The position numbers and the translations under genes are program-made. The notes below the pieces were generated by a model that was not told where the DNA came from, ran no database searches, and saw nothing but the letters and a program-made list of their open reading frames with translations. A stretch of DNA of 64,000 nt, taken from positions 60,519,334 to 60,583,333 of the forward strand of contig CM061134.1 in NCBI GenBank assembly GCA_030789695.1, given 5' to 3'. Positions 23,893 through 34,805 of this stretch are shown here, one piece after another. This DNA comes from Scilla litardierei. Its lineage: Eukaryota > Streptophyta > Magnoliopsida > Asparagales > Asparagaceae. How positions within the stretch are numbered: position 1 is the first letter of the stretch; every line of letters starts with the position of its first letter.

Positions 23893-24871
23893 CTACACGG
23901 AAGATGTTATGTGTGACCTTGGAATCCAACAAGGTCCACTCATGTTAGTCATCAAAATTTTAGGAACCCAAATTTGCTTGAATTTGATATTCATGTTCCT
24001 ATATTTGCAATAACGAGAAGTATGACCAACACTAGCACATGTAAAGCACTTTGCATAAATATTTTTCACTTTGGTTGGCACATTGTGAAATCTCTTATAA
24101 TTAGTCATTTTTGCATGTTTCAAACCATATACAAGTCCATGTCTATTATTTCCATATAGTTGATTTTTTAAGAATAGTATCCAAAGATTGTTTTCCAATA
24201 GAAAATTTCTTAATGGACAATTCTAAGTGCGTGACTTTGGATTTCAAGGATGCATTTTCATTCACAAGCAAAGTGCATTTAGTAATGAAAGCTTTCTTGT
24301 TTTCCTCTTTTTTCTTTTCAAAATCAATCATTTTCCTTTTAAGCTCATTATTTAGCATGCACATTTTTTCAATAAGCAATTTATTTTCAGTTTCAAGCTT
24401 AATCAATTTTTCTTTATACATGCCAATATCATTCAACAAAGTTGGCCAAGAAAGACATTCAATATTTTCATGGAAGTTAGATTTTTCTTTCTTCAACAAA
24501 TCAATGGTAGAATAACATGCACCAAGTTTTTCTTTCAGATTTTTAATTTCTTTAGACATGTCACAAGTTTCTTGTTGCTTTCAAAGTTATCATTTCTATT
24601 GGCATCTAAGGTGGATTCTAGCTCATCAGTTTCATCTTGTATTCCCTTACAAGTATTCAAAAGTTCAATTTTAGTGCAAGATTTTACCTCATCATGTTTT
24701 TCCATCAAGCAGAGGGAAGTGTGAGCCGTCTCCTCAATCTCTTCTTCGCTATCGTCATCCTACGTTAACTTTAGAGCTTTTCCTTTCTTTTCTGTTGAAT
24801 TATTATTCTCTTGTGGGCAATCCTTCATGTGGTGTCCTTGCTTCCTGCATTTAAAACATTGAACTCTTTTC
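23893..24871 (-). pseudogene. Copia A gag, C-terminal part
   Basis: Capsid/nucleocapsid polyprotein fragment of a Sirevirus-type Copia element. In minus order: a CCHC knuckle CFKCRKQGHHMKDC (about 24815-24855), an acidic segment, a long coiled coil (24146-24559, rich in KLE/NE repeats), then a second degenerate knuckle CFTCASVGHTSRYC and the conserved 'IWVPK'. A TAG at 24760-24762 and further frame changes break it. It is separated from its N-terminal part at 32024 by the inserted 24877-32018 element. Confidence 0.8.
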
Positions 24872-24876
24872 AGTAG

Positions 24877-25387
24877 TTTCATGTCTTGCTAAGTGGTTGA
24901 TAATTTTAAAATGGAGTTCCAAATCCAAGTGGATTCCTACTGGGACACGCATTGACGTGCTCCTCCCTATTTTTCAGGTAGCAGTCAGTTGGGGAGCCTG
25001 GGAGCCTTGAGAGTCTGGAGTTGGGGGTGTGGGGTAATTCAGGGAGTTGCGTTGTACTCTGGGGTAGTGGAGTTGGTAGCGTCTTTGGGAGGTGTAACCA
25101 GAGTTGAAGTCTATTGGTGCACACTGGTATCAGATGTTGTGTTGGCCTTATGTTAGAAATGTGAAATTGTACATGTACTTCTTGTGATGTTGTATAAATG
25201 GCATGTGATCCTTGTTGTTATACATGGATCAGTATATGTACTATCCAGCATATGCGCAGTGGCCTGCCTTTGCTTTCTCTCTCTCTCGCATTTTTCTTTC
25301 ATTACCTCTGCCTCTTCAAGATTCCAGAAAAAAATGGAAAAGAAAAGAAAAGAGAATTCCAGGTATTTTGGGAAGCAGGGTGTTACA
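24877..25387 (+). repeat. 5' LTR, internally deleted
   Basis: Matches the last 513 bp of the 3' LTR, ending 'gggtgttaca'. It begins TTTCATGTCTTGC directly after the AGTAG duplication. The full 3' LTR begins TGTCATG, so a 2.5-kb deletion between two TCATG microhomologies would explain the short form. Includes a TATA-like 'tgtataaatgg' near 25190. Confidence 0.6.
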
Positions 25388-25690
25388 TTTTGGTGGCCCA
25401 TGTAGGTCACCGCACTGCGATGTGCATAAGAATAGTACATATAATGCTTCAGTAGGTGATTGGGATACATCAGCCTTAAGGTGGGTAGTGACCTTACAGC
25501 CTTAAGTGATCCACCCTTAAACCCCTAGCTTAGGAAGTCAGGGGATGAACTTTCTACAGTGTAGTATACTATAGGTGTATATTTGCTGGTACCAGTGGAT
25601 ACATATATAATAATGAGAATTCGTGTATATAAATGCAGTTATTGTACTTAGATATTTGAATTATATACGTCGCATGAATACTTGTATTCA

Positions 25691-25691
<1 letters not shown>

Positions 25692-25740
<49 letters not shown>

Positions 25741-25901
25741 ATTAATGGGTATCATACGCCATATGAGATAGGCTCTCATACGCCCTCTCACATAAAGCAA
25801 CCAAGTACAAGCCCACATGGGCTTGTACTTGGTTGTACTTGGTTGCTTTATGTGAGAGGGCGTATGAGAGCCTATCTCATATGGCGTATGATAGCCATTA
25901 T

Positions 25902-25960
<59 letters not shown>
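25692..25960. mobile_element. Perfect-palindrome MITE inside a (TA)n tract
   Basis: A 168-bp unit (25738-25905) is embedded in (TA)n on both sides (25692-25737 and 25906-25960). Arms 25750-25810 and 25833-25893 are perfect 61-bp reverse complements. The centre is itself palindromic ('ccaagtacaagccc'/'gggcttgtacttgg') with one extra 'ttgtacttgg' copy. It codes for nothing and resembles microsatellite-targeting short elements such as rice Micron; family unproven. Confidence 0.8.
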
Positions 25961-25963
<3 letters not shown>

Positions 25964-28900
25964 TTTGAATGACATGAAAGTTGCACGTATGGCGTATATA
26001 CTAGGTGTGCGAGTGCTTGAGTATATGTATATGCTATGTCTCTATATGGATACACGATACAGATATGTGTGTAGGTATGTGGCATACTTGTGTGACTCTG
26101 AGGTATAGGTGATATGTATATGTTTATTAATGGATGTATACTAGTGGATACATTTTAACTATTTGAGATATCTATATGTTTTGTAGAGGCGTGGGTGAGG
26201 GTGTGTACGTATGCGATATGAGTGCATGTATGCGGTTTATTATCTCTCATGTGGGGGATACACCAATGTGTGTACATCTATCCTTGTATGGAAAGAGTAG
26301 TGGAATGTCTATATTGTCTTTAGATATGGGGAGAAGTGTATATGTGTGGATATATGTGAGCCTGTATGGGTAGAGTTGTAGATATATGTGTGGGAAGTTA
26401 GTGCATATATATCGCTAGTGTTGCATTGCTAGGGTATGAATTCCTAATGTGTTAAAATTTAAATAACCGTGAGTATGTGTATTTGCTGCCTATGTGCTTA
26501 TATGAGCCGGTATATTGTCTTAATTTGGTATATGGTTGTGGGTTGTATTACTAGTGAAGATAGGTGTTGTGTTATGTCCATATATGGTGTGTATGTAGCG
26601 ATATAGATACGTAATGGACACACGAGTAGTATGAGTAATGCTCCAGGGTGTTTGGAGTAGATGTATCCTAAGGTGGGTAGTGGGTGTTTTAAACCCGTCC
26701 ACCCTAAGTTTAGGCCCTTAGCCCTATACCGTGCCTATTATGGAATAGGGATATATGTATATGTGTATCATATGTAGAATGTGATGAATGTAAGGATTTG
26801 AGATTATACAGTGCATGTATAAGCGGGGTGGCTATGGGTTTGCACGGTTAAGTGGAGTTATGGTATATGTATAAATGTGTGTATACACTTACCTGTAGAA
26901 TGGTGTCTATAGGACCATTTGGATGTATATGTAGTGCATTGGTATGAGGGGGGATTGTGTATTGGTATATGATATACTTATATGTATGTAGGTGTGTTGT
27001 AGCAAGCGTGGTGTGATTGTGTATATGTGTTGTTATTCTTGAACATGTATTGGTGTATGTCTTATGAGTGATTATATGTATATGTATGTGAATGATCCCT
27101 ATTCTGATATACATGTATCAGTATATGAATGTGTATGTATATGGGATGTGATTATCTACTGAATGTGTTTGAATATTGTAATACACTTATTTGTGTATGT
27201 ACTAGTATGCTAGTAAAAGTGTGGATATATTGGATGTTATGTATATAGTGGTATGGGTAGCTACCGACTACCTGCTAGTATAGTTGAGTAGCTTAACTGT
27301 ATATGTGTGTAATAGCAGGATATGTATGGTATGTGTAAATGGGTGTACGCCCATACATAGTAATGTATGTGCGCCCATACATAGTAATGTACGTGCATGG
27401 TGCATGGGTCCTAGTACGTATATATATGCATGTTTGTGTGCATATATACCTACTATTAGAATAATAATTTGGTGTGTATGAGCGAACGTGTATTTGGCTA
27501 TGTGTAGGCTTAGATATCTATAAATGGAATTGATACGTATACCTCTGCATGTACGTAATGAGTATGTGCATATAAATTGGGTTACATAGAATATCCGTGT
27601 GGTGTATTAGTTAATGTGTATAAGTGAATATGTATTATGGTTGTATGGATTTCTATTATACGTGTCACAATGGAGTGTAGGGATGTGTTCATGCATGTGT
27701 AGTGTGCAGTAGAGGCATATATGGTTGTGTGTATATTGGTTGAATAAATAAATATATATATATATCCTTGTTTGTTTATTTGTGAATCTTTCTGACATGG
27801 TTGCCTATCTAGGTGTATCTTGGGGAAGCGCATTCCTGTGTGTATGCATGTATGTATGGGTCTGTATCAGAGCATGTGTGTATGTATATACATATGCAGC
27901 GTGGATATAAATGTGATAAATATGAAATATAGCATATATATATTTGATGAATGTGAGTGCGTGAAACTGTTTGATATGTGAGTATTGGGATGTGTGTGCT
28001 TGTTTGTATATTTATATGTATATGCGTGTGTGGCGTGTAGTTGGATATTTATGTTACTTGACTATTGTGGCAGTATGTGCATGTGAAATGTCAATCTAAT
28101 TAGATATGGCATATAAGGAGACGTATTATGTTGTGCACTCTTGTGTGTATTGTGTGTGATACATGTACCTATCTGTGTGAGGCAGTAGGTGCACTGCTTT
28201 GGATGTGAGGTTATGTGTATATTTATTTATAGTTATGATTGTGAACCTTATGTGACTTGATCATGCATGTGTTAGTATGTGCACGTGAATGTACGTATGG
28301 ATGTGACTAAATATTGTGTGTATATAGATATTTATGTGCCTATGAATACGAGTGAACTCATATGACTAAGTATTGAGTGTATAGAGATCAGGTGTACATA
28401 CGGTGTGATACCGTGATAGTGACCCTATTTGTCAAGTTACGGTGTGTAGATCGATGTGTATTGTTGTGAGTCTGTGCATGGATATAGACGTATATGTAAA
28501 TATATAAACAGATAGAATATATGTCGTTTATACTTGAATGTAGTGTGATGTATCCGAAAGCATACGATGTATGAGTGCCTTGTATATCGTGATATAGATA
28601 TGATGTGATGCCGTATGCATATAGTATGAGTAGTGTTCTAGGTGCGTATAATGATGCGTATGGAGATCTATTTGTGGTGTGTGCTGTATATGTTAGTGTG
28701 TGAATATGTGTGTTTAGATGTTTATGTGAATAACACATATGTATGTATCTGTAGTGGGTGTATATAGTGACGTGGATATGCTACTAGATGAATAGTAGGA
28801 TGTATCCGTGATATGTATGTGATGCAGATGTGTATGGATAACAATGAAGCATACAACGTATATAAGTGTAGTGTAGATATGTATTCTTGTTTGTACTTCA

Positions 28901-28975
28901 TGGGTAGTAAGACCATCATACCTAGCTGACCTTTGGCAGGCTCACACCCTAGAAAATCCGAGAACATACTTTATT
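25961..28975 (+). other. Internal region with strong T+G strand bias
   Basis: Nearly 3 kb dominated by 'gtatatgtgtatg'-like alternation, with few C residues on the plus strand except near 26700. No coding frame is believable; the Ile-Tyr and Thr-His-rich frames on the minus strand are artefacts. 'Aaggtgggtag' recurs at 25479, 26670 and 28979. Confidence 0.7.
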
Positions 28976-28990
28976 TTAAGGTGGGTAGAA
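28976..28990 (+). promoter_or_regulatory. Polypurine tract
   Basis: 'ttaaggtgggtagaa' directly precedes TGTCATGCCC, the proposed start of the 3' LTR. It mirrors 'cttaagttggggagga' before the Tekay 3' LTR at 58516. Confidence 0.6.
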
Positions 28991-31900
28991 TGTCATGCCC
29001 TATTTTGAACTATACGTGTATTCTACTGAACACACGTGGTATTTCTACTTACGATACACGTGTAGGCATGGACTAAACGTAGATATTGATGTATGTAACA
29101 TAGTGTAAGGGGGATTGGGCCGTAATACGTGGCTAAGAGACGAGAAAGCGAGAATGAGTGCGGGAGAAGTGCGAATGACGCTGTGGGTGTAAAACAACAG
29201 CAACGTATTGGACGTGTGTGCGTGGTGCGTGTATGCATGTGTAGGCATGCATGGGTGTATATAGGGAAGCCATGCTAGTGTGAAAGGGGTTAGAGGGTCA
29301 ATGGCATCCCCGTAAACTTTTAGAAAGGTGAGGGGCAAAACGGTCATTTGGACTAAAGGAGCTTTGCGTACATACTGAAGTGGTGTGTGCATAAAGTAAT
29401 AGCAAACTTGTAAATACCTAGAAGTTGAGGGGCATTTTTGGAAGGGTATTTTAGTCATTTTAACTTATGCATGGCTTAGGAGATAAGTTAGAAGGTGTGT
29501 AGATTTTTCTTTAAAAGATTCTTTTCTTTTCTTTCTTGAATCTTCTCTTATCTTCTTTCTTTCTCTTTTCCTTTCTCCCTCAAGATTAGGTCGGCCATCC
29601 ATCCCTCTTCTATCGTAATTACTTCAATCTAAAACCCTAATTGAGTCCCTAAAATCAAGAAAACCTAGGTTGCTTCAAGGGGAAAGAAGGTGGAAGGAAG
29701 AGAAAGAGAAGAGAAGAAGAAAAGGGTTCTCTTGAGGTAGGAATTTATTTGGATTTGGAAATCAAATTTCGGTTTCTTTTTATCATTTATTTATATCATG
29801 TTTGCTCAATATGTATTAGGGGAAGTCAAATTTTATGTGCCATGATTAAATTTCATAATAACCCCTTGAAATTCCAAGAAAAATCTCCCCTTTGAAATTC
29901 TGAAATTATGTTATATGTTGGTTCTGTAATTATGGTTACTGTAGCTTAAATCAGGTTTCGAAAAAATTATTTTCTGGTAGATCTTGAAGTTCTACCCCAA
30001 AATCATATAAATTTTGATATATGTTCAATTCAAAAATTAGGAGAAAAAATTCCATCTTTACAACATTTCTGTTTGATCTTCAGTCTGGACATAATTTAGT
30101 AAAATTGACCTCAGTACTTGCACACACAATGAAATTTTCTGTTCTTGGTCTCGTTGGAAATTTAACAAGTTTTGATAAAATTTCATCACAGTGTATATTT
30201 TTCGAAATTCTGGCTAAAATATGCCCAAAAACAACAATCTTTACAGACTAGGAAATCGGTATGAAAAATAGATTTGACAGACTTCGCCAAATAATTCACC
30301 ATAAATCACCTACTTAATATTTTTACCTGAAATTGTATCTGTGAACCCAGGACTAATATACCTACAACTTTCATTTAGTAAGTTTTGTTAAATTCTCAAA
30401 TAAAACTGATGAAATGTTGCCATGAGTTGTCACTGACTGCAACTTCCAGCAAGCTGAAGCAATGGAGTGGTGTTTTGTTGCTAAATTTCCCTTTATAATT
30501 TGTGATTATTGTTGTTACTTGAAAGATAGCTTATTCATGTAGATATCTATGGAATTTGTTGATGTTACAATGATCATGGTTGTGTTGCCTGCCAAGTGTT
30601 TGTGAAAATGGCTCAACGATATGAAAGTAAGAAACATTAGAAATGAGTTTGCAAACACATGAATCATGAAATATGTTGTGAAATAGTAATGAGGAGGTCA
30701 TGAAAAGCATGGTTTTATATGTTATGAATGATGAATTGAAATGACTATGACAAAGGGCATGCCACTTGGGTGCATGACCCATTTGATATGTGATTTGATT
30801 ACGATGGAGGGCATGGCACTTCGGTGCATGACCCATGTTGATATGAGTGCGGAATGTGAAACCATGCAACGTGTCCCCTTCAGTGCTATATATAGTGTTA
30901 AATGAGGTTTTAAAATGTCTCTATCCTATCTAAGGAGGGTGAGTTAGCAAAACCCGGGGTTTAAGGGGAAATTTGAGTAAATTGTGGATATGAGGCCTGG
31001 ACAGAGAAGTTGGGGGAAATGATAATGTGATATGTGATATTTATTCCCACTCGCCTTTACCGGGAGTGGAGGGGACATACGGAGGTTGTGTTATTATAGG
31101 AGGCCTCACTCCTGCCAGGGACATGGGAGCTGAGAGGCCCGACGTACAGTGCCCGTGTTCACTGCGTCGTGTGCTATATTCACCCCAAATTTGGGGTGAG
31201 GTCCAGGTCCTGGTATCACACAGTTTACCCAAGTTTCCAACTATTACAATTATAAAATAAGAATTTTACATGTTACTTCTCCTGTTGGTGGCACTTTCCT
31301 TTCCCTTTGCCTGCTTCTTTGTGACTCTGTGTCATACCTTATGCACTTGTACTTATCTTATTAGATAATGTTTGCTTGAACACTTGTGTTATTATTATTA
31401 TTCGTGCTAACCCTTTTCTTGCAGTAGCTCGACATCGTACCACAGGTATGACTCCTTACTTGGCTAATTACTTTTCGCCATATTATTTAGTTTACATGTC
31501 TTATTTTTCATGTCTTGCTTAGTGGTTGATAATTTTAAACTGGTGTTCCAAATCCAAGTGGATTTCTACTGGGGCACGCATTGACGTACTTCTCCCTATT
31601 TTTCAGGTAGCAGTTAGTTGGGGAGCCTGGGAGACTTGAGAGTCTGGAGTTGGGGGTATGGGGTAATTCAGGGAGTTGCGTTGTACTCTGGAGTAGTGGA
31701 ATTGGTAGCGTCTTTGGGAGGTGTAACCTGAGTTGAAGTCTATTGGTACACACTGGTATCAAATGTTGTATTGGCCTTATGTTAGAAATGTGAAATTGTA
31801 CATGTACTCCTTGTGATGCTGTATAAATGGAATGCGATCCTTGTTGTTATACATGGAGCAGTACAGGTACTATCCCAGCATATGCGCAGTGGCCTGCCTT

Positions 31901-32018
31901 TGCTTTCTCTCTCTCGCATTTTTCTTTCATTACCTCTGCATCTTCAAGATTCCTGGGAAAAAATGGAAAAAAGAAAAGAAAAGAGAATTCCAGGTATTTT
32001 GGGAAGCAGGGCGTAACA
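28991..32018 (+). repeat. 3' LTR of the Tekay-like element (about 3.0 kb)
   Basis: Starts TGTCATGCCC after a polypurine tract and ends 'gggcgtaaca' before the AGTAG duplication. Its final 513 bp match the 5' LTR remnant. It contains two near-identical 'ggtgcatgacccat' blocks (about 30770 and 30822), a palindromic 'ccccaaatttgggg' at 31183, and a TATA-like box near 31820. Confidence 0.6.
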
Positions 32019-32023
32019 AGTAG

Positions 32024-32638
32024 CAATCTGTTCAGAGGAATTTCTTGAAGGATTAGAGTTATTAGAGCGATTAAACCTTTTTTGCATTTCTGCTCTTCCT
32101 TGAGGAGTCCTAACGTATTTTCTAAAATTTCTGACCATCAGTGCTATCTCCTCCTCATCATCATCATCTCCATCTTCCTTAGCTTGAAGAGCTAGAGTTT
32201 TGGGAGCTTTGGCCTCTGGTTTCTCCCTTGATTTGATGTTCTGCAGCTTAAGCTCGTGAGACATTAAGTTTCCTATCAATTCATCCACTCTCATCTTTGA
32301 TAGATCTTTAGCTTCTTGAATAGCAATAACTTTAGGACGGAACGAGCTTGGCAGCGCCCTTAATATTTTCCTCACCTGCTCAAGACTGGAGTATGGCTTA
32401 CCAAGGGAGCTAGACTTGTAGACAATGTCTGTGAACCTCGCAAACATCTCTGATATGGAATCTGATGGAAGCATGCGGAAGCTCTTATACTCTGTGCTCA
32501 GCAAAGCAAGTCTAGACTCCTTCACCTGTGACGTTCCCTCATGTGTCACCTCCAGTGTATGCTATATTTTCTGCACAGTTAAACAATGTGAGATGCAATT
32601 AAATTCAGATTTATCTAAAGAGCATCTAAGCGCATTCT
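32024..32638 (-). pseudogene. Copia A gag, N-terminal part
   Basis: Minus-strand frame with UBN2/Retrotran_gag_2 features: NALRCSL, THEGTSQVKESRL, a long helical core and an acidic GDDDDEEEIALMV segment preceding the nucleocapsid. A TAG (minus) at 32562-32564 replaces a conserved aromatic codon before 'HTLEV'. It is cut on its N-terminal side at 32639 by the end of the Copia B LTR, so the true start is outside the window. Confidence 0.8.
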
Positions 32639-33126
32639 GTAAGGACACTGTCTATGGGAAAAACACTAGAAGGGGGGTTGAATAGTGTTTATGCAAATTT
32701 AAAAGGAATTTACGCCAAATAAAATGCAAACCAACAATATAATGCGGAATTAGAAATGAACCCAAATACGAAACAATTGCAAACACGATTATGTTTCTAG
32801 GGTTCGGATTACCCAAGTCAACTCCCGACTTGTTCCCGGTAATCCTACGTCCCTTCTACCCGAAATCCTCCGGATACTCAAGTTAGAACCCTAACTTGAG
32901 GTTTCCTTAAAACCCACTTGTAGCAACCCTACAAGTGCAATCGATTACAATCGATGTCCTTGACTCCCACAACTTGGGAACAAGCAAAACCACTCTCACA
33001 ACCGAGAGCAAATCTCAAATAACGAAAGTTATGAAATAATGAAAACAACACTTACAATCACCTAATGCCTTGAAGTAGAACTTGAAGGAGAAGTGATGTG
33101 TGTTGAAGAACTCTCTTGGAAGAGAG
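32639..33126 (-). mobile_element. Copia B 3' LTR, distal part
   Basis: On the minus strand this is the LTR end, finishing '...cccccctt' box, then 'gacagtgtccttaca' at 32639. It abuts Copia A gag. It continues at 45275 after the Copia D insertion; GAGAG (33122-33126) is the duplicated target. Its 32790-32900 part is related in inverted orientation to 34500-34620 of the Copia D LTR, so B and D are relatives. Confidence 0.8.
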
Positions 33127-33540
33127 TGTTGAATATTGGACTCCCCGGATTTGGTTTTGGATGATGAGCAAACATAAATAATTCATGAACTAACAATTTG
33201 TGAGCGCAGTATTGGAGATCGTCGCCAATTTCACGAGAATATTCAAAGCGACATCTCAACACTTCCAAAAGCTCGTATTCAAGCCTAAAGCTTCGTTGAA
33301 GCTCATGCAACGCTTTGGAAATAATGAAGATTCAATCGAAGCTCTCAAAGACCGTTTATTAAGGTTTTATTTATAGTCTTTTAGTTTCGATTGATAGAAT
33401 GTTAAGCCTTGAGTATATCTTACGTTTCTATCTTCATTTCGCTCATTTCGTAGCTCTAGGATTCTTGCACAAGTTCAATCTAATTTCCTCGAAGCGTCGC
33501 GCTTCGATTCGGACCTTGTTGTGCATGTTAGTTGGTACAA

Positions 33541-33977
33541 GAACAAGTACTGACCGACTAGATGGAGATCTAGTCGGTCGGCCACTGTTCTTGGACCGAC
33601 TAGTTTCAGTCAGTTAAATCTTTGTTCTTTACTGTTTACAGTTAGTCGGTCTACGTTGACTCACCGACCGACTAGTTTGTGAACTAGTCGGTCAGTGATG
33701 CTTCTTTGACCGACTAGTTGTGATTTACTGTACATGCCAAATTTCTCCTAAGCTACTGTTTTCCGTTAGTCGGTCTAAGAACGTTTGATGACCGACTAGT
33801 TGACAATCTAGTCGGTCAACTTTTGTTCTTGGACCGACTAAGTCAACTTGCCTTCAGACTAGTTTTCTAGGTCTGAAATTCTATCTCTTCTCTGATCTGC
33901 TCTTAGTCGGTCCATGCTTTGTGACTGACCGACTAGTTGATGAACTAGTCGGTCAGTGATTGTTCTTTGACCGACTA
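33541..33977. repeat. GACCGACTAG / CTAGTCGGTC palindrome array (Copia D 5' LTR)
   Basis: Four units of about 110 bp; units 2-4 each hold four cores in the order AGTCGGTC, GACCGACTAG, CTAGTCGGTC, GACCGACTA, and unit 1 has three plus a degenerate first core ('ttagttggtac'), 15 good cores in all. The middle two cores of each unit form a 10-bp stem with about an 8-base loop. Each core contains ACCGAC on one strand, the DRE/CRT core. The same array lies at 44032-44468 in the 3' LTR. Confidence 0.95.
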
Positions 33978-34032
33978 ATTCTCCCAGATTTCTTTCCGTT
34001 GGAGATTGACCTAACTTATGTTTTTGGGTTCC

Positions 34033-34040
34033 TATAAATA
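34033..34040 (+). promoter_or_regulatory. TATA box of Copia D 5' LTR
   Basis: TATAAATA preceded by CC, about 64 bp after the last palindrome core begins. The same box is at 44524-44531 in the 3' LTR. Confidence 0.8.
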
Positions 34041-34780
34041 CGAACCTAGGTCATTTCTATCTTCAATAGAGCTGCTATTAAGAGATTCATTGAGCCCTAA
34101 AGAGATAGCCATTCTCCCTCAAATCTAAAGCTCTCTTCCTCACAAGAAAGCCATTCTCTCTCATTTCTAGATCTAGAGAGAAGCTTGTTCTTGGTGAGCT
34201 CTTCAAGCTATTGCTTGATCCAAGTCTCCAACTCTTCCCTAGGCACCCATTGCTGCTCATTTCCTTGGTGCTAGGGCTTGGTGACTTCATCTTCCTCAAA
34301 TCCTTCATTCCACCTATTGGGTAAGAAAAACTCAAGGTATAGGATTTTGTGGTAAGAGTATTTATTTCATTTAAACTCTTTATATTGCTTATTGGCTCTC
34401 TCGGTTGTGAGAGAAGTTTGTGATCCCGGGTTGTGGGATTCACTTTGCCATTGCATGTATGATTTGATCTTGTGAAGGTTTTTCACAAGATATTCATAGT
34501 GGAAATCTTGAGTTAGGGTTTCTAACTCAAGTATCCGGAGGGGATCCGGGTGGTTGGGACGTAGGATCACCGGGAACAAGTCGGGGAGACTTGGGTGGAT
34601 CCGAACCCATTAACATCGTTTGTTAGCTTTGTTTATTTCATTGTTGTCAATCAATTTAAGCTTCCGCAAATTGATTTGGTGGTTGTTTGCAATTTAATTT
34701 GGAATTATACGCCTTATTATTTTAAAGTACTATTCACCCCCCCTCTAGTACTTGTGCAGTAGCTGGTAGGGCATTACATT

Positions 34781-34792
34781 TGGTATCAGAGC
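34781..34792 (+). promoter_or_regulatory. Primer binding site
   Basis: TGGTATCAGAGC, complementary to the 3' end of initiator tRNA-Met, two bases after the 5' LTR. Typical of plant Copia elements. Confidence 0.95.
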
Positions 34793-34805
34793 CAGATTCT
34801 CAGCT

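Larger units (their letters stand above)
24877..32018 (+). mobile_element. Non-autonomous Tekay-like LTR element inserted in Copia A gag
   Basis: AGTAG flanks it (24872-24876 and 32019-32023), and Copia A gag is present on both sides. A 511-bp block at 24877-25387 matches 31506-32018, the right-hand part of a longer 3' LTR. After the 5' LTR comes 'ttttggtggcccatgtagg', very like the post-LTR sequence of the Tekay element ('agtggtggcccatgcagg' at 53768). The internal 25388-28990 has no gag or pol. It would depend on another element's proteins. Confidence 0.7.
33127..34778 (+). repeat. Copia D 5' LTR
   Basis: TGTTGA...TTACA ends, 1652 bp. U3 carries a four-unit palindrome array (33541-33977) and a TATA box. 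A GTAAGAAA splice-donor-like site is at 34321. The Sirevirus-type 'ccccccctctag' box is near 34738. Confidence 0.95.

Noticed and set aside
25648..26085. 145-residue minus-strand frame rich in Ile-Tyr
   Set aside because: It is translation of (TA)n tracts and the palindromic MITE.
31506..32018. 513-bp full LTR of the Tekay-like element
   Set aside because: No polypurine tract precedes 31506 and the start is not TG; a 3.0-kb LTR starting at 28991 fits better, though the short version cannot be excluded.
33541..33977. CRISPR-like array of short repeats
   Set aside because: Plant nuclear context, inverted cores within units, no constant-length spacers and no cas genes; it is an LTR promoter array.
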